From contig JAWKIO010000005.1 in the NCBI GenBank assembly GCA_041394265.1, positions 248,001 to 312,000 on the forward strand: a DNA stretch of 64,000 nucleotides. The letters are read 5' to 3'. Made by a program: the position numbers and the translations under genes. This document shows, piece by piece, positions 42,015 through 50,681 of the stretch. Origin of the DNA: Acidimicrobiales bacterium (GTDB taxonomy: Bacteria; Actinomycetota; Acidimicrobiia; Acidimicrobiales; SZUA-35). Position 1 is the first letter of the stretch, and every line of letters begins with the position of its first letter. Below the pieces are notes generated by a model. It was not told the DNA's origin, did no database searches, and saw only the letters and a program-made list of their open reading frames with translations.

Positions 42015-43271
42015 ATGACCACCATCGACGACGGCCAGATCGAGACCAGCGTCCGCATCGAGGGCACTCCCGACACCGGCACGGCGTACGGCATGCAGCC
42101 CGGCACCCACGATGCCGACCTCACCGAGGTCGGGCCTGGCACCCCGATGGGCGAACTCCTTCGGCGCTACTGGCATCCGATCGCGTTGTCCGAACAGGCC
42201 ACCGACCTTCCGAAGCTGGTACGGATCCTCGGCGAGGACCTGATCCTCTACCGTGACACCGAGGGGCGCACCGGCCTGATGCACCCCCGCTGCACCCACC
42301 GGGGAACGTCGCTCCTCTACGGCCGGGTCGACGAACACGGCATCCGCTGTTGCTACCACGGCTGGGCGTTCGACACCGAAGGCCGCTGCACCGACCAGCC
42401 GTGCGAACCCAACAACGGCCCGAGCCGCGACAAGTTCCGCCAGCCCTGGTACCCGACCGAGGAGCGCTACGGGTTGGTGTGGGCCTACATGGGACCACCC
42501 GAACGCAAGCCGCTCCTCCAGCGCTACAGCCCGTTCGAGAACCTGGCCGAGGGCGAACAACTCTTCACCGACGACCACAACATCGGCAGCGGCCGCTACT
42601 TCGACGGCGAGGTGCCGTTCAACTGGTTCCAGCACTTCGAGAACATTCTCGACACCGCACACTTCCTGTGGCTCCACGTGTTCCACTCGGGTTCACAGTT
42701 CGGCTCTCGCTACGGCGAGTTCGACAACCTCGACTTCCAACCGTGGGAGCGACTGGCGGCCAGCTCCTTCGAGGTCACCGACACCGGCGTGGCCACCTCG
42801 CGCACGATGACGATCCCCGACGGTCGTCACCTGCACACGACCACCGAGACGATCCTTCCCGGCGTTCGCGGCGTGTCGAACCCGTTCGGCGATCCGGGGC
42901 CCACGGATTCACTCGGTTTCGTGGTTCCCGTCGACGACACCCACTTCAAGATCTTCACGATCCTGCGGGGCGCCGACCGCACGTTCTTCGAGCGGGTCGC
43001 GTCCATGCGACGAGCCGAGCCGACACTCGAGGGCGCCCAGCGCTATCCGGGTGACTGGGAGGCCCAGGGCAGCCAGGGCGAGATCACGCTCCACTCCGAG
43101 GAGCACCTCGCCAGCTCCGACCGAGGCATCCGCATGCTCCGACGCCTGTTCCGATCGCAGATCGAAGTGATCACCAACGGCGGCGATCCGATCAACGTCG
43201 CCTTCGAGCCCGGTCAGGAGATGGTCCAGACCCAATGTGGCCAGTACTTCGTCGAGGACCAGGGAGCGTGA
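42015..43271 (+). CDS. Rieske aromatic oxygenase, phthalate 4,5-dioxygenase-like
   Basis: 418 residues. Rieske ligands C93/H95 (RCTHRG) and C112/H115 (CCYHGW); the mononuclear iron site is FENILDTAHFLWLH. This N/D-TAH-FLWLH pattern is that of group I (phthalate/vanillate-type) oxygenases, which need no beta subunit. It hydroxylates or demethylates an aromatic acid; exact substrate unknown. AGGAG lies six bases before the ATG. No reductase gene is adjacent. Probably repressed by the divergent MarR. Confidence 0.9.
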   Translation: MTTIDDGQIETSVRIEGTPDTGTAYGMQPGTHDADLTEVGPGTPMGELLRRYWHPIALSEQATDLPKLVRILGEDLILYRDTEGRTGLMHPRCTHRGTSLLYGRVDEHGIRCCYHGWAFDTEGRCTDQPCEPNNGPSRDKFRQPWYPTEERYGLVWAYMGPPERKPLLQRYSPFENLAEGEQLFTDDHNIGSGRYFDGEVPFNWFQHFENILDTAHFLWLHVFHSGSQFGSRYGEFDNLDFQPWERLAASSFEVTDTGVATSRTMTIPDGRHLHTTTETILPGVRGVSNPFGDPGPTDSLGFVVPVDDTHFKIFTILRGADRTFFERVASMRRAEPTLEGAQRYPGDWEAQGSQGEITLHSEEHLASSDRGIRMLRRLFRSQIEVITNGGDPINVAFEPGQEMVQTQCGQYFVEDQGA

Positions 43272-43290
43272 GCGCTGGCGATACCGCCGG

Positions 43291-43755
43291 TCAACGGAGG
43301 TCGAGCACGAAGATCGGGTGGTTGTCGGCGATCGCCTCGAGCTCAGCATCGGTCGCGTCGGGCCCGACACCCTCGAAGAATCTACCCACCTCGAACTTCC
43401 ACTTGGTGAGATAGGGCCGGAGCACCCGGGCCTTCTCGCTCGGGTCGACGAGCTCCGACGCTTCGAACTTCTGGGTGCGCCGACCGACAACGAGCTCGCC
43501 GGCGCCGGCGGCACGAAGGTTGCGGACCCACTGCGTGGTCCCGCGCGGGGCGACCAGGTACCAGGTGCCGTCGATCTGGATCGGATTGACCGGCACCGAG
43601 CGAATCTCACCCGAGGTTCGGCCCACGACCCGAAGCTCACGCGAACCCCACACCGAGATGCCCCGGCGAGTGAGCCAGCGAACGAGCGGGTTGAACACCT
43701 TGCGAGTGAAGAGGTCGGGGGCGAGATAGCGATCGGCGTGCGAGTTGGCGTTCAT
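43291..43755 (-). CDS. Nitroreductase family deazaflavin-dependent (F420) oxidoreductase
   Basis: 154 residues, DDN/F420H2-dependent reductase split-barrel family. LRVVGRTSGEIRSVPVNPIQIDGTWYLVAPRGTTQWVRNLRAAG is the family core. It would reduce quinone-like or nitro compounds with F420H2. Of two adjacent ATGs the second (43755) has GGAG at better spacing. Its promoter is unusually clear: TTGACA, 17 bp, CATGCT, bracketed by two operator copies. Confidence 0.87.
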   Translation of the reverse strand: MNANSHADRYLAPDLFTRKVFNPLVRWLTRRGISVWGSRELRVVGRTSGEIRSVPVNPIQIDGTWYLVAPRGTTQWVRNLRAAGAGELVVGRRTQKFEASELVDPSEKARVLRPYLTKWKFEVGRFFEGVGPDATDAELEAIADNHPIFVLDLR

Positions 43756-43785
43756 CATGACTCCAGGTGGCGAGAGTTTCCGTTA

Positions 43786-43851
43786 CGAGAGCAGTGATCT
43801 CGCAAGAGAGCATGCGCCTCCTTCCGTCGATTGTCAAGAGCAGTGCTCTCG
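43786..43851 (-). promoter_or_regulatory. Sigma-70 promoter flanked by two 17-bp operators
   Basis: On the minus strand a -35 TTGACA (43832-43837) and -10 CATGCT (43809-43814) are separated by 17 bp. Plus-strand copies CAAGAGCAGTGCTCTCG (43835-43851) and CGAGAGCAGTGATCTCG (43786-43802), 15/17 identical and 49 bp apart, cover the -35 and the region just downstream of the -10. They look like a repressor pair; no regulator gene with an obvious claim is adjacent. The remaining 43852-43913 shows nothing. Confidence 0.7.
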
Positions 43852-43913
43852 TTTTAGTTCATCGCTCCGCCAGGTGAGGTGAAGAGGGCGCGGCACTTCC
43901 CCGAGAAGCGTGA

Positions 43914-44723
43914 TCAGGCACCGAGTGCTGCGAGCAGCTGCGACCGGTGATCGAGCATCCATGCCGCAGCCCGAGTGCGCCACGTGATCGCCCACAGCAC
44001 AGGGAATCCTTCGAGGTCCGGGCTCGGCGTGTCGGGGCCGATCCGCCCGACGACGGCCTCCTCGCGCGCACTGCGTATGGCGAACTCGATCATCATGTCG
44101 ACGAGGGCCGGACGCGCTGCACGCTCCAGTCCGTAGCCGTCGAGGAAGGTGACGAGCTGAGCGATCCGCTCGGCCGGGCTGCCGAGGTTGTTGCGTTCCG
44201 CGACGTCGTCGTCGTGGAGTTGGGCATTGAGCCAACCCGCTTGGGCCAGTTCCCACAAGGCGTCGACCGGGCCTGCGTTGTCCCAATCGATGAACGCCAC
44301 CGTCATTCCCTCTCGGGCGATGATGTTCCACGGACCGAGGTCGCCGTGGCCCAGCACTGGCCGCGCCCCGGGCAGGTCGCGAGCGAACGAGGCTCGCCAC
44401 CGCGGGTCCGGCCCCGGATCGAAGCTGGCGGCGATGTCGTGGAGTCGGCGAAGGGTGTGGCCGATCTGCCCGATCGCTTCTCTGGTCCACGGTGCTGGCT
44501 GGGGACTGCGCCCCTCGACGTATTCGAGCTTCTCCCGTCCGTCAGCTGCGAAGCCGTCGCCGACAGGCCGCGGCGCGGCACCGAATCCGTGTGCGTCGAG
44601 GTGTGCGAGCAGCCGAATGACGGTGGCACTCTGCGGGCCCGCCGCACGCAGCACCGTGCTGCCGCTCCGGTGAACCGAGGTCTGCCACTGTTCTCCGAGC
44701 TCGTGCTCTCGATCAGCAGCCAT
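43914..44723 (-). CDS. Aminoglycoside phosphotransferase (APH) family kinase
   Basis: 269 residues. The Brenner motif HGDLGPWNI (LGHGDLGPWN) holds the catalytic Asp, and AFIDWDNA the metal-binding Asp. VVFxxG-type N-lobe features are weak. APH-fold kinases phosphorylate antibiotics, choline, sugars or unknown metabolites; nothing here indicates true resistance. It starts at 44723 and is 49 bp downstream of galK on the same strand. Confidence 0.8.
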   Translation of the reverse strand: MAADREHELGEQWQTSVHRSGSTVLRAAGPQSATVIRLLAHLDAHGFGAAPRPVGDGFAADGREKLEYVEGRSPQPAPWTREAIGQIGHTLRRLHDIAASFDPGPDPRWRASFARDLPGARPVLGHGDLGPWNIIAREGMTVAFIDWDNAGPVDALWELAQAGWLNAQLHDDDVAERNNLGSPAERIAQLVTFLDGYGLERAARPALVDMMIEFAIRSAREEAVVGRIGPDTPSPDLEGFPVLWAITWRTRAAAWMLDHRSQLLAALGA

Positions 44724-44772
44724 CGGACCAGTGTCTCACTCACGAGTGAGGCCCGAACACCCTTTCGATGAC

Positions 44773-45798
44773 TCAGCCCGCCGCCGGGCGTCGTTCGGCC
44801 CCGTTCACCGGCACCACCCGCCAGCCGTCGATCTTCGCCTCAGGGCGGCAGAGCGCGACCACGCAACCGCCGAATCCGCCACCGGTCATCCGAGCACCGA
44901 AGACGTCGGGATTGGCGAGCAGCTCATCGACGGCGGCATCCATCGCCGTGGTCGAGACGGCATAGTCGTCGCGCAGGCTCCGGTGACTCGCGGCCATCAG
45001 CGCTCCGGCAACGGCGTAATCGCCGTTCGCCAAGGCCACGGCGAAGTCGCGCACCCGCTGGTTCTCGGTGACCACGTGTCGCGCCCGCCGCTCGATCGTC
45101 GGATCTCCGATCGTGGCGACGCCGTCGAGGCTGGCGAGGCGGAGCGGGCCGACGAGCTCTTCGGCTCGCGCGCACTCGTGGACCCGATCTGCGTAGCCGG
45201 AGCCCTCCAGCGTCCGGTGGGCGACGAATCGCACGGCGATCGCGACCTCGTCGGGAACCGGGACCTGGGTGACGTCGCAGGTGTGGCAGTCGATCATCGT
45301 GGCATGGCCTTTGGTCGCCGCTGCGATGCAGAGCTGGTCCATGATCCCGCTCGGCACTCCGGTCGCTCGATGCTCGGCGCGCTGGGCCAACTGGGCCAGC
45401 TCGAGCGGTGTGCCGTCGAAGCCGACGGCCAGCGCGACGGCGATCTCGAGCGCCGCCGATGACGACAACCCGGCTCCCACCGGAATCGTCGTGGTCACCT
45501 CACCGTCGATGCCGACGGCGCCATCGACCTCGGCAGCCACCGCTGCGACGAAACGGCCCCACGCCGGCAGCGAGTCGATCTCGCCGCCTGCATCGGGAGC
45601 GAGATCGACCGGTTCGGTCTCGACATCGGAACGAAGGCGGATCCGGTCCGATACGACACCGGTGATCTCGGTCCAGCGGTCGATCGCCATCGGGAACACG
45701 AGGCCGCCGGTGTAGTCGGTGTGGTCTCCGATCAGGTTGACCCGCCCAGGGGCAAGGACCTGCACTCGTTGCGAACCGTTCTGCGACATGCCCATCAT
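44773..45798 (-). CDS. galK: Galactokinase
   Basis: 341 residues, GHMP kinase. APGRVNLIGDHTDYTGG is the galactokinase signature, PVGAGLSSSAALE is the phosphate-binding loop, and TGGGFGG motif 3. It phosphorylates galactose at C1 with ATP. No galT/galE gene follows. The start at 45798 overlaps the stop of a truncated SorC-type regulator by 4 bp (ATGA), evidence that the two were once one operon; later ATGs exist at 45795 and 45789. Confidence 0.88.
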   Translation of the reverse strand: MMGMSQNGSQRVQVLAPGRVNLIGDHTDYTGGLVFPMAIDRWTEITGVVSDRIRLRSDVETEPVDLAPDAGGEIDSLPAWGRFVAAVAAEVDGAVGIDGEVTTTIPVGAGLSSSAALEIAVALAVGFDGTPLELAQLAQRAEHRATGVPSGIMDQLCIAAATKGHATMIDCHTCDVTQVPVPDEVAIAVRFVAHRTLEGSGYADRVHECARAEELVGPLRLASLDGVATIGDPTIERRARHVVTENQRVRDFAVALANGDYAVAGALMAASHRSLRDDYAVSTTAMDAAVDELLANPDVFGARMTGGGFGGCVVALCRPEAKIDGWRVVPVNGAERRPAAG

Positions 45799-46020
45799 CC
45801 AACCACGAGCGCGGTCGCTGTCGGCAGATCCGTGATCAATACGTCGATCCAACCACCCGCAGCTGCCGCACGAATCGCCTCGATCTTGCGCTCGCCCCCG
45901 GCAATGCCGATCTTGCGATCGACCCGGCGGAGGGCATCGATCCCGATGCCGACCACGCGGTCGTCGAGTTCGGAGTCGACGGCGACCCCGTCGGCATCGA
46001 AGAACCGTAGGCAGACTGTG
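45795..46020 (-). pseudogene. 3' remnant of a SorC/DeoR-type sugar-binding regulator
   Basis: The last about 70 codons of a SorC-family effector domain are readable: CLRFFDADGVAVD, LDDRVVGIGID, GGERKIEAIRAAAAGGWIDVLITD and TATALV. Upstream of about 46020 the frame becomes the antisense of the LacI gene, so the DNA-binding and most of the sugar-binding domain are gone. The stop still overlaps the galK start by 4 bp. This looks like a regulator-galK operon cut at the point where the LacI gene now begins. Confidence 0.7.
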
Positions 46021-47067
46021 ACGCACGCAGCCAGCGACGAGCCAGTGAACATCAAGGTTGTCGCCGAACGGGCCCAGGTGTCACCGGGCACGGTGTCGAA
46101 CGTCTTGAACCACCCTCAACGCGTCGCCGAGGCAACTCGCGAACGAGTCCTCGCTGCGATCAACGAGGTGGGGTATGTCCGCAATGGATCGGCCAGCCAG
46201 CTCCGCCGCCTTCGCAACAACGCCATCGGGCTACTGATGATCGACGTACGCAACTCGTTCCTGTGTGAGCTGGCCCGAGGCGCACAGGATGCCGCCGAGG
46301 AGGCGGGCTACTCGGTGTTGCTTTCCGACGCCGACCGTTCCTCCGAACGTCTCGCCCGCAACCTCGACTTCCTGGTCGAGCAACGTGTCGCCGGCATCCT
46401 CGTGACGGGCTCGTCGATCGAGGGGATACCCCAACGGCTCGAATCGCTGCGAGATCGGGGCATCGCCATCGTTCGAGCCGACGAGACCTTCCAGGATCGT
46501 TCGCACTGTGCCGCCGGCGTCGACGACATCCATGGCGGGGAACTCGTCGGAACCCACCTCCTCGAGTTGGGTCGGCGTCGGATCGGATTTCTTCAGGCTG
46601 GTATCGCTTTCCGCCCGTTCGACGACCGCCTCACCGGCATCACCCGAGCGGTCGCCGGCCACGCGTCGGCACGTGTCGTCGAGGCTCGCGTCCCGGGCAC
46701 CGACTTGGAAGAGGTCGGCGATGCCGTCGACGAACTGCTTGCCGCAGGCGTCGATGCGATCGCGTGCGCCAACGACCCGATGGCGCTCGCTGTCTTGCGC
46801 AACCTGAACGAGCGCGGCATATCGATTCCCGACGACGTGGCGTTGATTGGCTACGACGATGCCGAGTTCGCCGCGGTGGTGACTCCGCCGCTGAGTTCGG
46901 TTCGCCAGCCTGCACGTCTGGTTGGTGCCGCTTCGGCGCGGTTGCTCATCGAGGAGTGCTCCGACGAACCACACCAGCATCGCCACGTCATGTTCCAACC
47001 CGAACTCGTTGCACGTGCCTCCACCCTCGGCTCACGCGACGGTGCTGCGAGCGCCGGTGCCTCGTGA
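46018..47067 (+). CDS. LacI family transcriptional regulator
   Basis: 349 residues. LacI HTH (NIKVVAERAQVSPGTVSNVLNHPQRV), hinge and sugar-binding domain (IGLLMIDVRNSFLCELARGAQDAAEEAGYSVLL). It is clearly paralogous to the LacI at 49416-50441. The GTG at 46018 is chosen; GTG 46045 is possible. Its 5' end abuts the SorC remnant. Its 3' 217 bp are overlapped by the extended frame of the DUF1593 gene. Probably controls the esterase-DUF1593 genes or galK. Confidence 0.88.
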   Translation: MTHAASDEPVNIKVVAERAQVSPGTVSNVLNHPQRVAEATRERVLAAINEVGYVRNGSASQLRRLRNNAIGLLMIDVRNSFLCELARGAQDAAEEAGYSVLLSDADRSSERLARNLDFLVEQRVAGILVTGSSIEGIPQRLESLRDRGIAIVRADETFQDRSHCAAGVDDIHGGELVGTHLLELGRRRIGFLQAGIAFRPFDDRLTGITRAVAGHASARVVEARVPGTDLEEVGDAVDELLAAGVDAIACANDPMALAVLRNLNERGISIPDDVALIGYDDAEFAAVVTPPLSSVRQPARLVGAASARLLIEECSDEPHQHRHVMFQPELVARASTLGSRDGAASAGAS

Positions 47068-48485
47068 TCAGCCGACATGATGATCACTCGCCGATAGCAG
47101 GTCAACGGCGGCGAACCGGTGTCGGTGGCCTCGGCGATCACATGGATGGTCTGCCCTTTGCCGGCGTGAGTGGGAAGTGTCACGGTGCAGCGGTTGCCAT
47201 CGCTCACCATCTCGACGTGGCCTGGGCATGAACCGGCCTCGGGATACCACCACCAGGTGACGTTCACGTCGTCACCGTCGGGGTCGGATGTGACAGCAGT
47301 CAGCACGATCGATGCTCCGGGAGCAGCGATGAGGTCGAGGCCTTGGGTGATCTCGAGCCGGGGATGGTGATTCACCGACGTCACATCGGACGTGACACTC
47401 CACTGCAATCGGGCGGCGAAGTCGTCCTGGAACGCGCCGAACCAGCGGGCGGCGTGATAGTCATCGGGCGTCGAGCCGTCGGGCGCCCGATCCTTCGCGA
47501 GCGAGCTGTCGAAACGGGTTCCGCTCCCGGGGACCGCCGCCTGGCGACCGCCCCAGCCACCGTGGTTGGCGTGTTCCCAACTCCGCAGACCGTTGTCGAT
47601 GTGGAGTGCGAAGTTCGACGAGTCGCCTTCGGAGATCCACGAACCCTGTTCGTGGAGTGGACACCAGACTCGATAGCCCTCGGCCTCGAGCTCCTCACGT
47701 GTTCGACCGGCGATCCCGAAGTAGTCCTCGTCGTCGAACCCGGCAGCCATCTGCCCGCCATCGCCCCAGACTCGGTAGGCGGCACCCATCGGCCCGACGT
47801 TCGAGACATGCTCGCGGGTCCACGCCGCCGACAGTCGATACGCATCGGCATCGGGCACGACGTTCCAGGCGAAGTAGCCCCACACCATCGTCGCCACCTG
47901 ACGGTGCTCGATCTCGGGCCAGTGGCCCTCGATGTAGTCCTCGTAGGTCGAGTCCTGGAACCCGAAGCCCGTCATGACCGTCTTGTTGGTCACCCGCTCG
48001 TAGATGTCGGGCCACTCGGGTCGATCGATGTGGGTGTCCTCGATCGACCGCAGCGCCCGAGCGATCGTGTTCATGCCACCCCACGCCTGCACGAAGACCG
48101 GCCGCGGATTGTCGTCGAGCAGCACCTCGGCGATGAGGTCGGATCCGGGGGTCGGATGCTCCATGTCGCCGACGTTCGCAACATTTCCCATCCGGACGAG
48201 TGACGCGAGGTGAGCCGGACTGGGATAGCGATGGTCGTGCGCAACGAGATTGTGGTGGACCTCGGCATAGGCGGCAATGGCCTGGTCGATGGGCAGCGTG
48301 TCGCTCTCGGCCGGCCAGCGCTTCGGCGTCACACCGCTTGCGGGGTCGCCCCGGTAGTGGTGTTCGCTCGAGCAGTAGACGAGGCCGACGAGGTCGATCT
48401 CGTTGCTGTAGAGCAGCAACCGCAGCATTGAGTTGAGATCATCGAGCTCGGGATCGGTCGTGACGATGACGCGGGGTTGCAGCAT
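46851..48485 (-). CDS. DUF1593 (nucleoside-hydrolase-like) and Sde182-type C-terminal domain protein
   Basis: 544 residues as read. The N-terminal part (RVIVTTDPELDDLNSMLRLLLYSNEIDLVGLVYCSS) is DUF1593, a nucleoside-hydrolase-like domain with the Asp-rich metal site. The C-terminal part (SIVLTAVTSDPDGDDVNVTWWWYPEAGSC to CYRRVII) matches the Ig-like C-terminal domain of cellulose-binding Sde182-type proteins. No signal peptide is visible. The natural family end would be near 47080; the last about 72 codons run antisense through the lacI gene and look non-coding, so the original stop may be lost. It follows the esterase gene by 4 bp. Confidence 0.8.
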   Translation of the reverse strand: MLQPRVIVTTDPELDDLNSMLRLLLYSNEIDLVGLVYCSSEHHYRGDPASGVTPKRWPAESDTLPIDQAIAAYAEVHHNLVAHDHRYPSPAHLASLVRMGNVANVGDMEHPTPGSDLIAEVLLDDNPRPVFVQAWGGMNTIARALRSIEDTHIDRPEWPDIYERVTNKTVMTGFGFQDSTYEDYIEGHWPEIEHRQVATMVWGYFAWNVVPDADAYRLSAAWTREHVSNVGPMGAAYRVWGDGGQMAAGFDDEDYFGIAGRTREELEAEGYRVWCPLHEQGSWISEGDSSNFALHIDNGLRSWEHANHGGWGGRQAAVPGSGTRFDSSLAKDRAPDGSTPDDYHAARWFGAFQDDFAARLQWSVTSDVTSVNHHPRLEITQGLDLIAAPGASIVLTAVTSDPDGDDVNVTWWWYPEAGSCPGHVEMVSDGNRCTVTLPTHAGKGQTIHVIAEATDTGSPPLTCYRRVIIMSADHEAPALAAPSREPRVEARATSSGWNMTWRCWCGSSEHSSMSNRAEAAPTRRAGWRTELSGGVTTAANSASS

Positions 48486-48489
48486 CGGC

Positions 48490-49335
48490 TCAGCCCGCCA
48501 TCGTCAGACCGGAAGCGGCGAGCCAATCACCGAAACGCTCGATCCAGGTGTCCGACGGCAACCCCTGCGTGCCCATGCCGAACCCGTGGCCGCCCTCGGC
48601 GTAGAGGTGGAGCTCGACGGGCATCCCGGCGGCATGCCAGTGGCGGTAGATGTCGAGCGAGTGGGAGGCGAGTCCGAGCTGATCGTTGGTGGCGGCTGCC
48701 AGGAACATCGGGCCGCTCCCCTGCGGCGGTGTACTGACGTCGAGATCGTGGGCGGCGGCGTAGATCGGGGCCACGAAATCGGGACGAGCGGCGGCATCGT
48801 CGGTGAAGGCAACCCGGAGGGTGAGGTTGCCGCCGGCGGAGAACCCGATGAAGCCGACACGTGTGGGATCGATGGCGAAGGACTCGGCCCGGTCACGGAC
48901 GAGACGGACGGCGGCCTCGGCGTCGAGCAGTGCGAGCTTGGCGATCTCGGCCATCTCGGCCTCGGCTCGACCCTTGGTCATCTTCTCGATGAGCTCGGCG
49001 ACCGCATCGTCGCCACTCGGCACCAATCGGTACTTCAGCACGAACGCGGCAACACCGCGCTCAGCCAGCCACTGCGCGACCTCGAAACCTTCCCGATTGA
49101 TCGACAGGGCGTGATACCCGCCACCGGGCGCCACGATCACCGCCGCACCGTTGCCGCTCGCAGGAAGCACCGGGGTGAGCGTGGGTACCACCACGTTGGT
49201 GATCACGTCGGTCTCGAAGAACGAGGCGAAGTAGGACATCTCGTCGTGGGTCCACGTCTCGCTGCCCGGCGCCGGGCCGTCGAACAGCCGAATCGGGTCG
49301 AGCGTGCTGGCGGTGGTGGTGATCGGATGGGGCAT
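48490..49335 (-). CDS. Alpha/beta hydrolase, acetyl-xylan-esterase-like
   Basis: 281 residues. APGGGYHAL supplies the oxyanion hole, GFSAGGN the nucleophile elbow, and EGGHGFG the catalytic His. Similar enzymes deacetylate plant polysaccharides or oligosaccharides. GAGGAG lies six bases before the ATG. It leads a two-gene operon with the DUF1593 gene, and its promoter contains a LacI-type operator, so sugar-responsive control is likely. Confidence 0.83.
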   Translation of the reverse strand: MPHPITTTASTLDPIRLFDGPAPGSETWTHDEMSYFASFFETDVITNVVVPTLTPVLPASGNGAAVIVAPGGGYHALSINREGFEVAQWLAERGVAAFVLKYRLVPSGDDAVAELIEKMTKGRAEAEMAEIAKLALLDAEAAVRLVRDRAESFAIDPTRVGFIGFSAGGNLTLRVAFTDDAAARPDFVAPIYAAAHDLDVSTPPQGSGPMFLAAATNDQLGLASHSLDIYRHWHAAGMPVELHLYAEGGHGFGMGTQGLPSDTWIERFGDWLAASGLTMAG

Positions 49336-49364
49336 TCCCGGCTCCTCGTTGTTCGGTGCTCGCC

Positions 49365-49401
49365 AGCCTAACGGTGGCGCCCTCCACCGTGAAACGATTC
49401 A
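49365..49401 (-). promoter_or_regulatory. Promoter and LacI-type operator of the esterase-DUF1593 operon
   Basis: On the minus strand TTTCAC (49389-49394) and TAGGCT (49365-49370) are separated by 18 bp. TGAAACGATTCA (49390-49401) is a LacI-type dyad around a central CG (TGAA-N4-TTCA with one mismatch in the inner bases) and covers the -35. Two LacI genes flank this operon and either could bind here. Confidence 0.6.
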
Positions 49402-49415
49402 GCACCTCGACCGCT

Positions 49416-50441
49416 TCAGCGCGTGGCGTCGCTGGATCGTCGCACCACGAGTTCAGGCCGAAACACCACCTGCTGGTGCGCGTGGGCACCGTCCCCGCAC
49501 TCTTCGAGCAACAACTGGACGGCGCTCTGGCCGATCTCGAAGGCAGGCTGGCGTACGCTCGAGATCGGGATGACGGCCAGCCCGGCGAACTCGATGTCGT
49601 CGTACCCGATCAGCGCAATGTCGCCAGGTACCTTGACCTCACGTTCCAGCAGGCCGCGCAACACTCCCAGGGCCAGGAGATCGTTGGCCGCAAAGATGGC
49701 GTCGGGTTCGAGTGCTAGGACAGTGTCGGTGGCGGCGTAGCCGGCCCGGCCGGTCATCGAGGTGACGTCGACGAGGTCGAGTTCGACCGGATCATCGGAA
49801 GTCGCGGCGAACTCGGCGATCGCGTCGCGCAGTCCGGTCAACCGGTCGGCGCATTGGCGGATCGTCGGGGAGCCCGACAGATAGACCAGTCGCCGTCGAC
49901 CACCGGCCAGTAGGTGCTGACCCGCGAGATGGCCTCCCTGCACATCGTCGACCGACACCGAACAGACGTCGAGCGCAGGCGACGCCTCGTCGACCAGCAC
50001 GACCTCGACGCCGTGGGATCGCAGCGCCGCGAGGTGGGTCTCGGGCACGGCAGGGCTCGTCGGTGTGAGCAGGATGCCGCCGACACGCTGCTCGGCGAGA
50101 AACGACAGGTGCCGCTCCTCGCGACGACCCGATTCGTCGGAGTTGCAGAGCATCACGGCATAGCCACGCTCTTCGGCCGCCGACTCGGCACCTCGGGCGA
50201 TCTCGGTGAAGTAGGGGTTGCCGACGTCCAACACGACCAGACCAATGGTCTTGCTCCGAGTGGAACGAAGCCGGCTGGCCGAGCCGTTCCTGACGAAACC
50301 GAGCTCGTCGATCGCCACCTGCACTCTCGCTCGCATGGCGTCGGAGACCAGCTCCGGCCGGTTCAACACATTCGACACGGTGCCGAGCGAGACACCCGCG
50401 GCCTGCGCCACGTCCTTGATTCCCACCGGCTGAGAGCGCAT
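49416..50441 (-). CDS. LacI family transcriptional regulator
   Basis: 341 residues. HTH GIKDVAQAAGVSLGTVSNVLNRPELV, then IGLVVLDVGNPYFTEIARGAESAAEERGYAVML. It shares a near-identical plan and many residues with the LacI at 46018-47067. It is directly upstream of the esterase operon on the same strand. The 305-bp region upstream to the IclR gene holds several palindromes described separately. Confidence 0.9.
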   Translation of the reverse strand: MRSQPVGIKDVAQAAGVSLGTVSNVLNRPELVSDAMRARVQVAIDELGFVRNGSASRLRSTRSKTIGLVVLDVGNPYFTEIARGAESAAEERGYAVMLCNSDESGRREERHLSFLAEQRVGGILLTPTSPAVPETHLAALRSHGVEVVLVDEASPALDVCSVSVDDVQGGHLAGQHLLAGGRRRLVYLSGSPTIRQCADRLTGLRDAIAEFAATSDDPVELDLVDVTSMTGRAGYAATDTVLALEPDAIFAANDLLALGVLRGLLEREVKVPGDIALIGYDDIEFAGLAVIPISSVRQPAFEIGQSAVQLLLEECGDGAHAHQQVVFRPELVVRRSSDATR

Positions 50442-50532
50442 GGTCCACTTCCCGTCGTGTGCTGGCCGTCAGGCTAACGCCGGTCGACGACCGGGCACGG
50501 CGGACAAACGACTGCCACGCCAACGAGTCAGT

Positions 50533-50609
50533 GAGAAAATTTCTCGTGTTCGCCGGTTGGCCACGACCGCTGCTGACCTGCCACTTCTCATGCCGTGACG
50601 TTCGTCACG
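50533..50609. promoter_or_regulatory. Two perfect palindromes in the lacI-iclR intergenic region
   Basis: GAGAAAATTTCTC (50533-50545) is a 6-1-6 dyad and CGTGACGTTCGTCACG (50594-50609) a 7-2-7 dyad. The first is 92 bp upstream of lacI; the second is 36 bp upstream of the iclR-side -35 box. They are different from each other and from the iclR-proximal site, so at least two regulators may act here. Confidence 0.5.
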
Positions 50610-50644
50610 CTCCAAGGTCGAGGCAGCGAGGGCAGGTGCGGGTG

Positions 50645-50674
50645 TTGACCGCTCGGCAGTGGATTCCGTAGCGT
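50645..50674 (+). promoter_or_regulatory. Promoter of the leader ORF-iclR operon
   Basis: TTGACC (50645-50650), an 18-bp spacer and TAGCGT (50669-50674). The expected transcription start falls at about 50681, next to the ATG of a 22-codon leader ORF, so that ORF would be translated from a leaderless mRNA. Confidence 0.6.
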
Positions 50675-50681
50675 GACGCGA

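Noticed and set aside
43834..44490. 218-codon ORF antisense-frame to the APH kinase
   Set aside because: Same strand but different frame from a clear APH-family gene with catalytic motif; composition rich in Arg/Pro is shadow-like.
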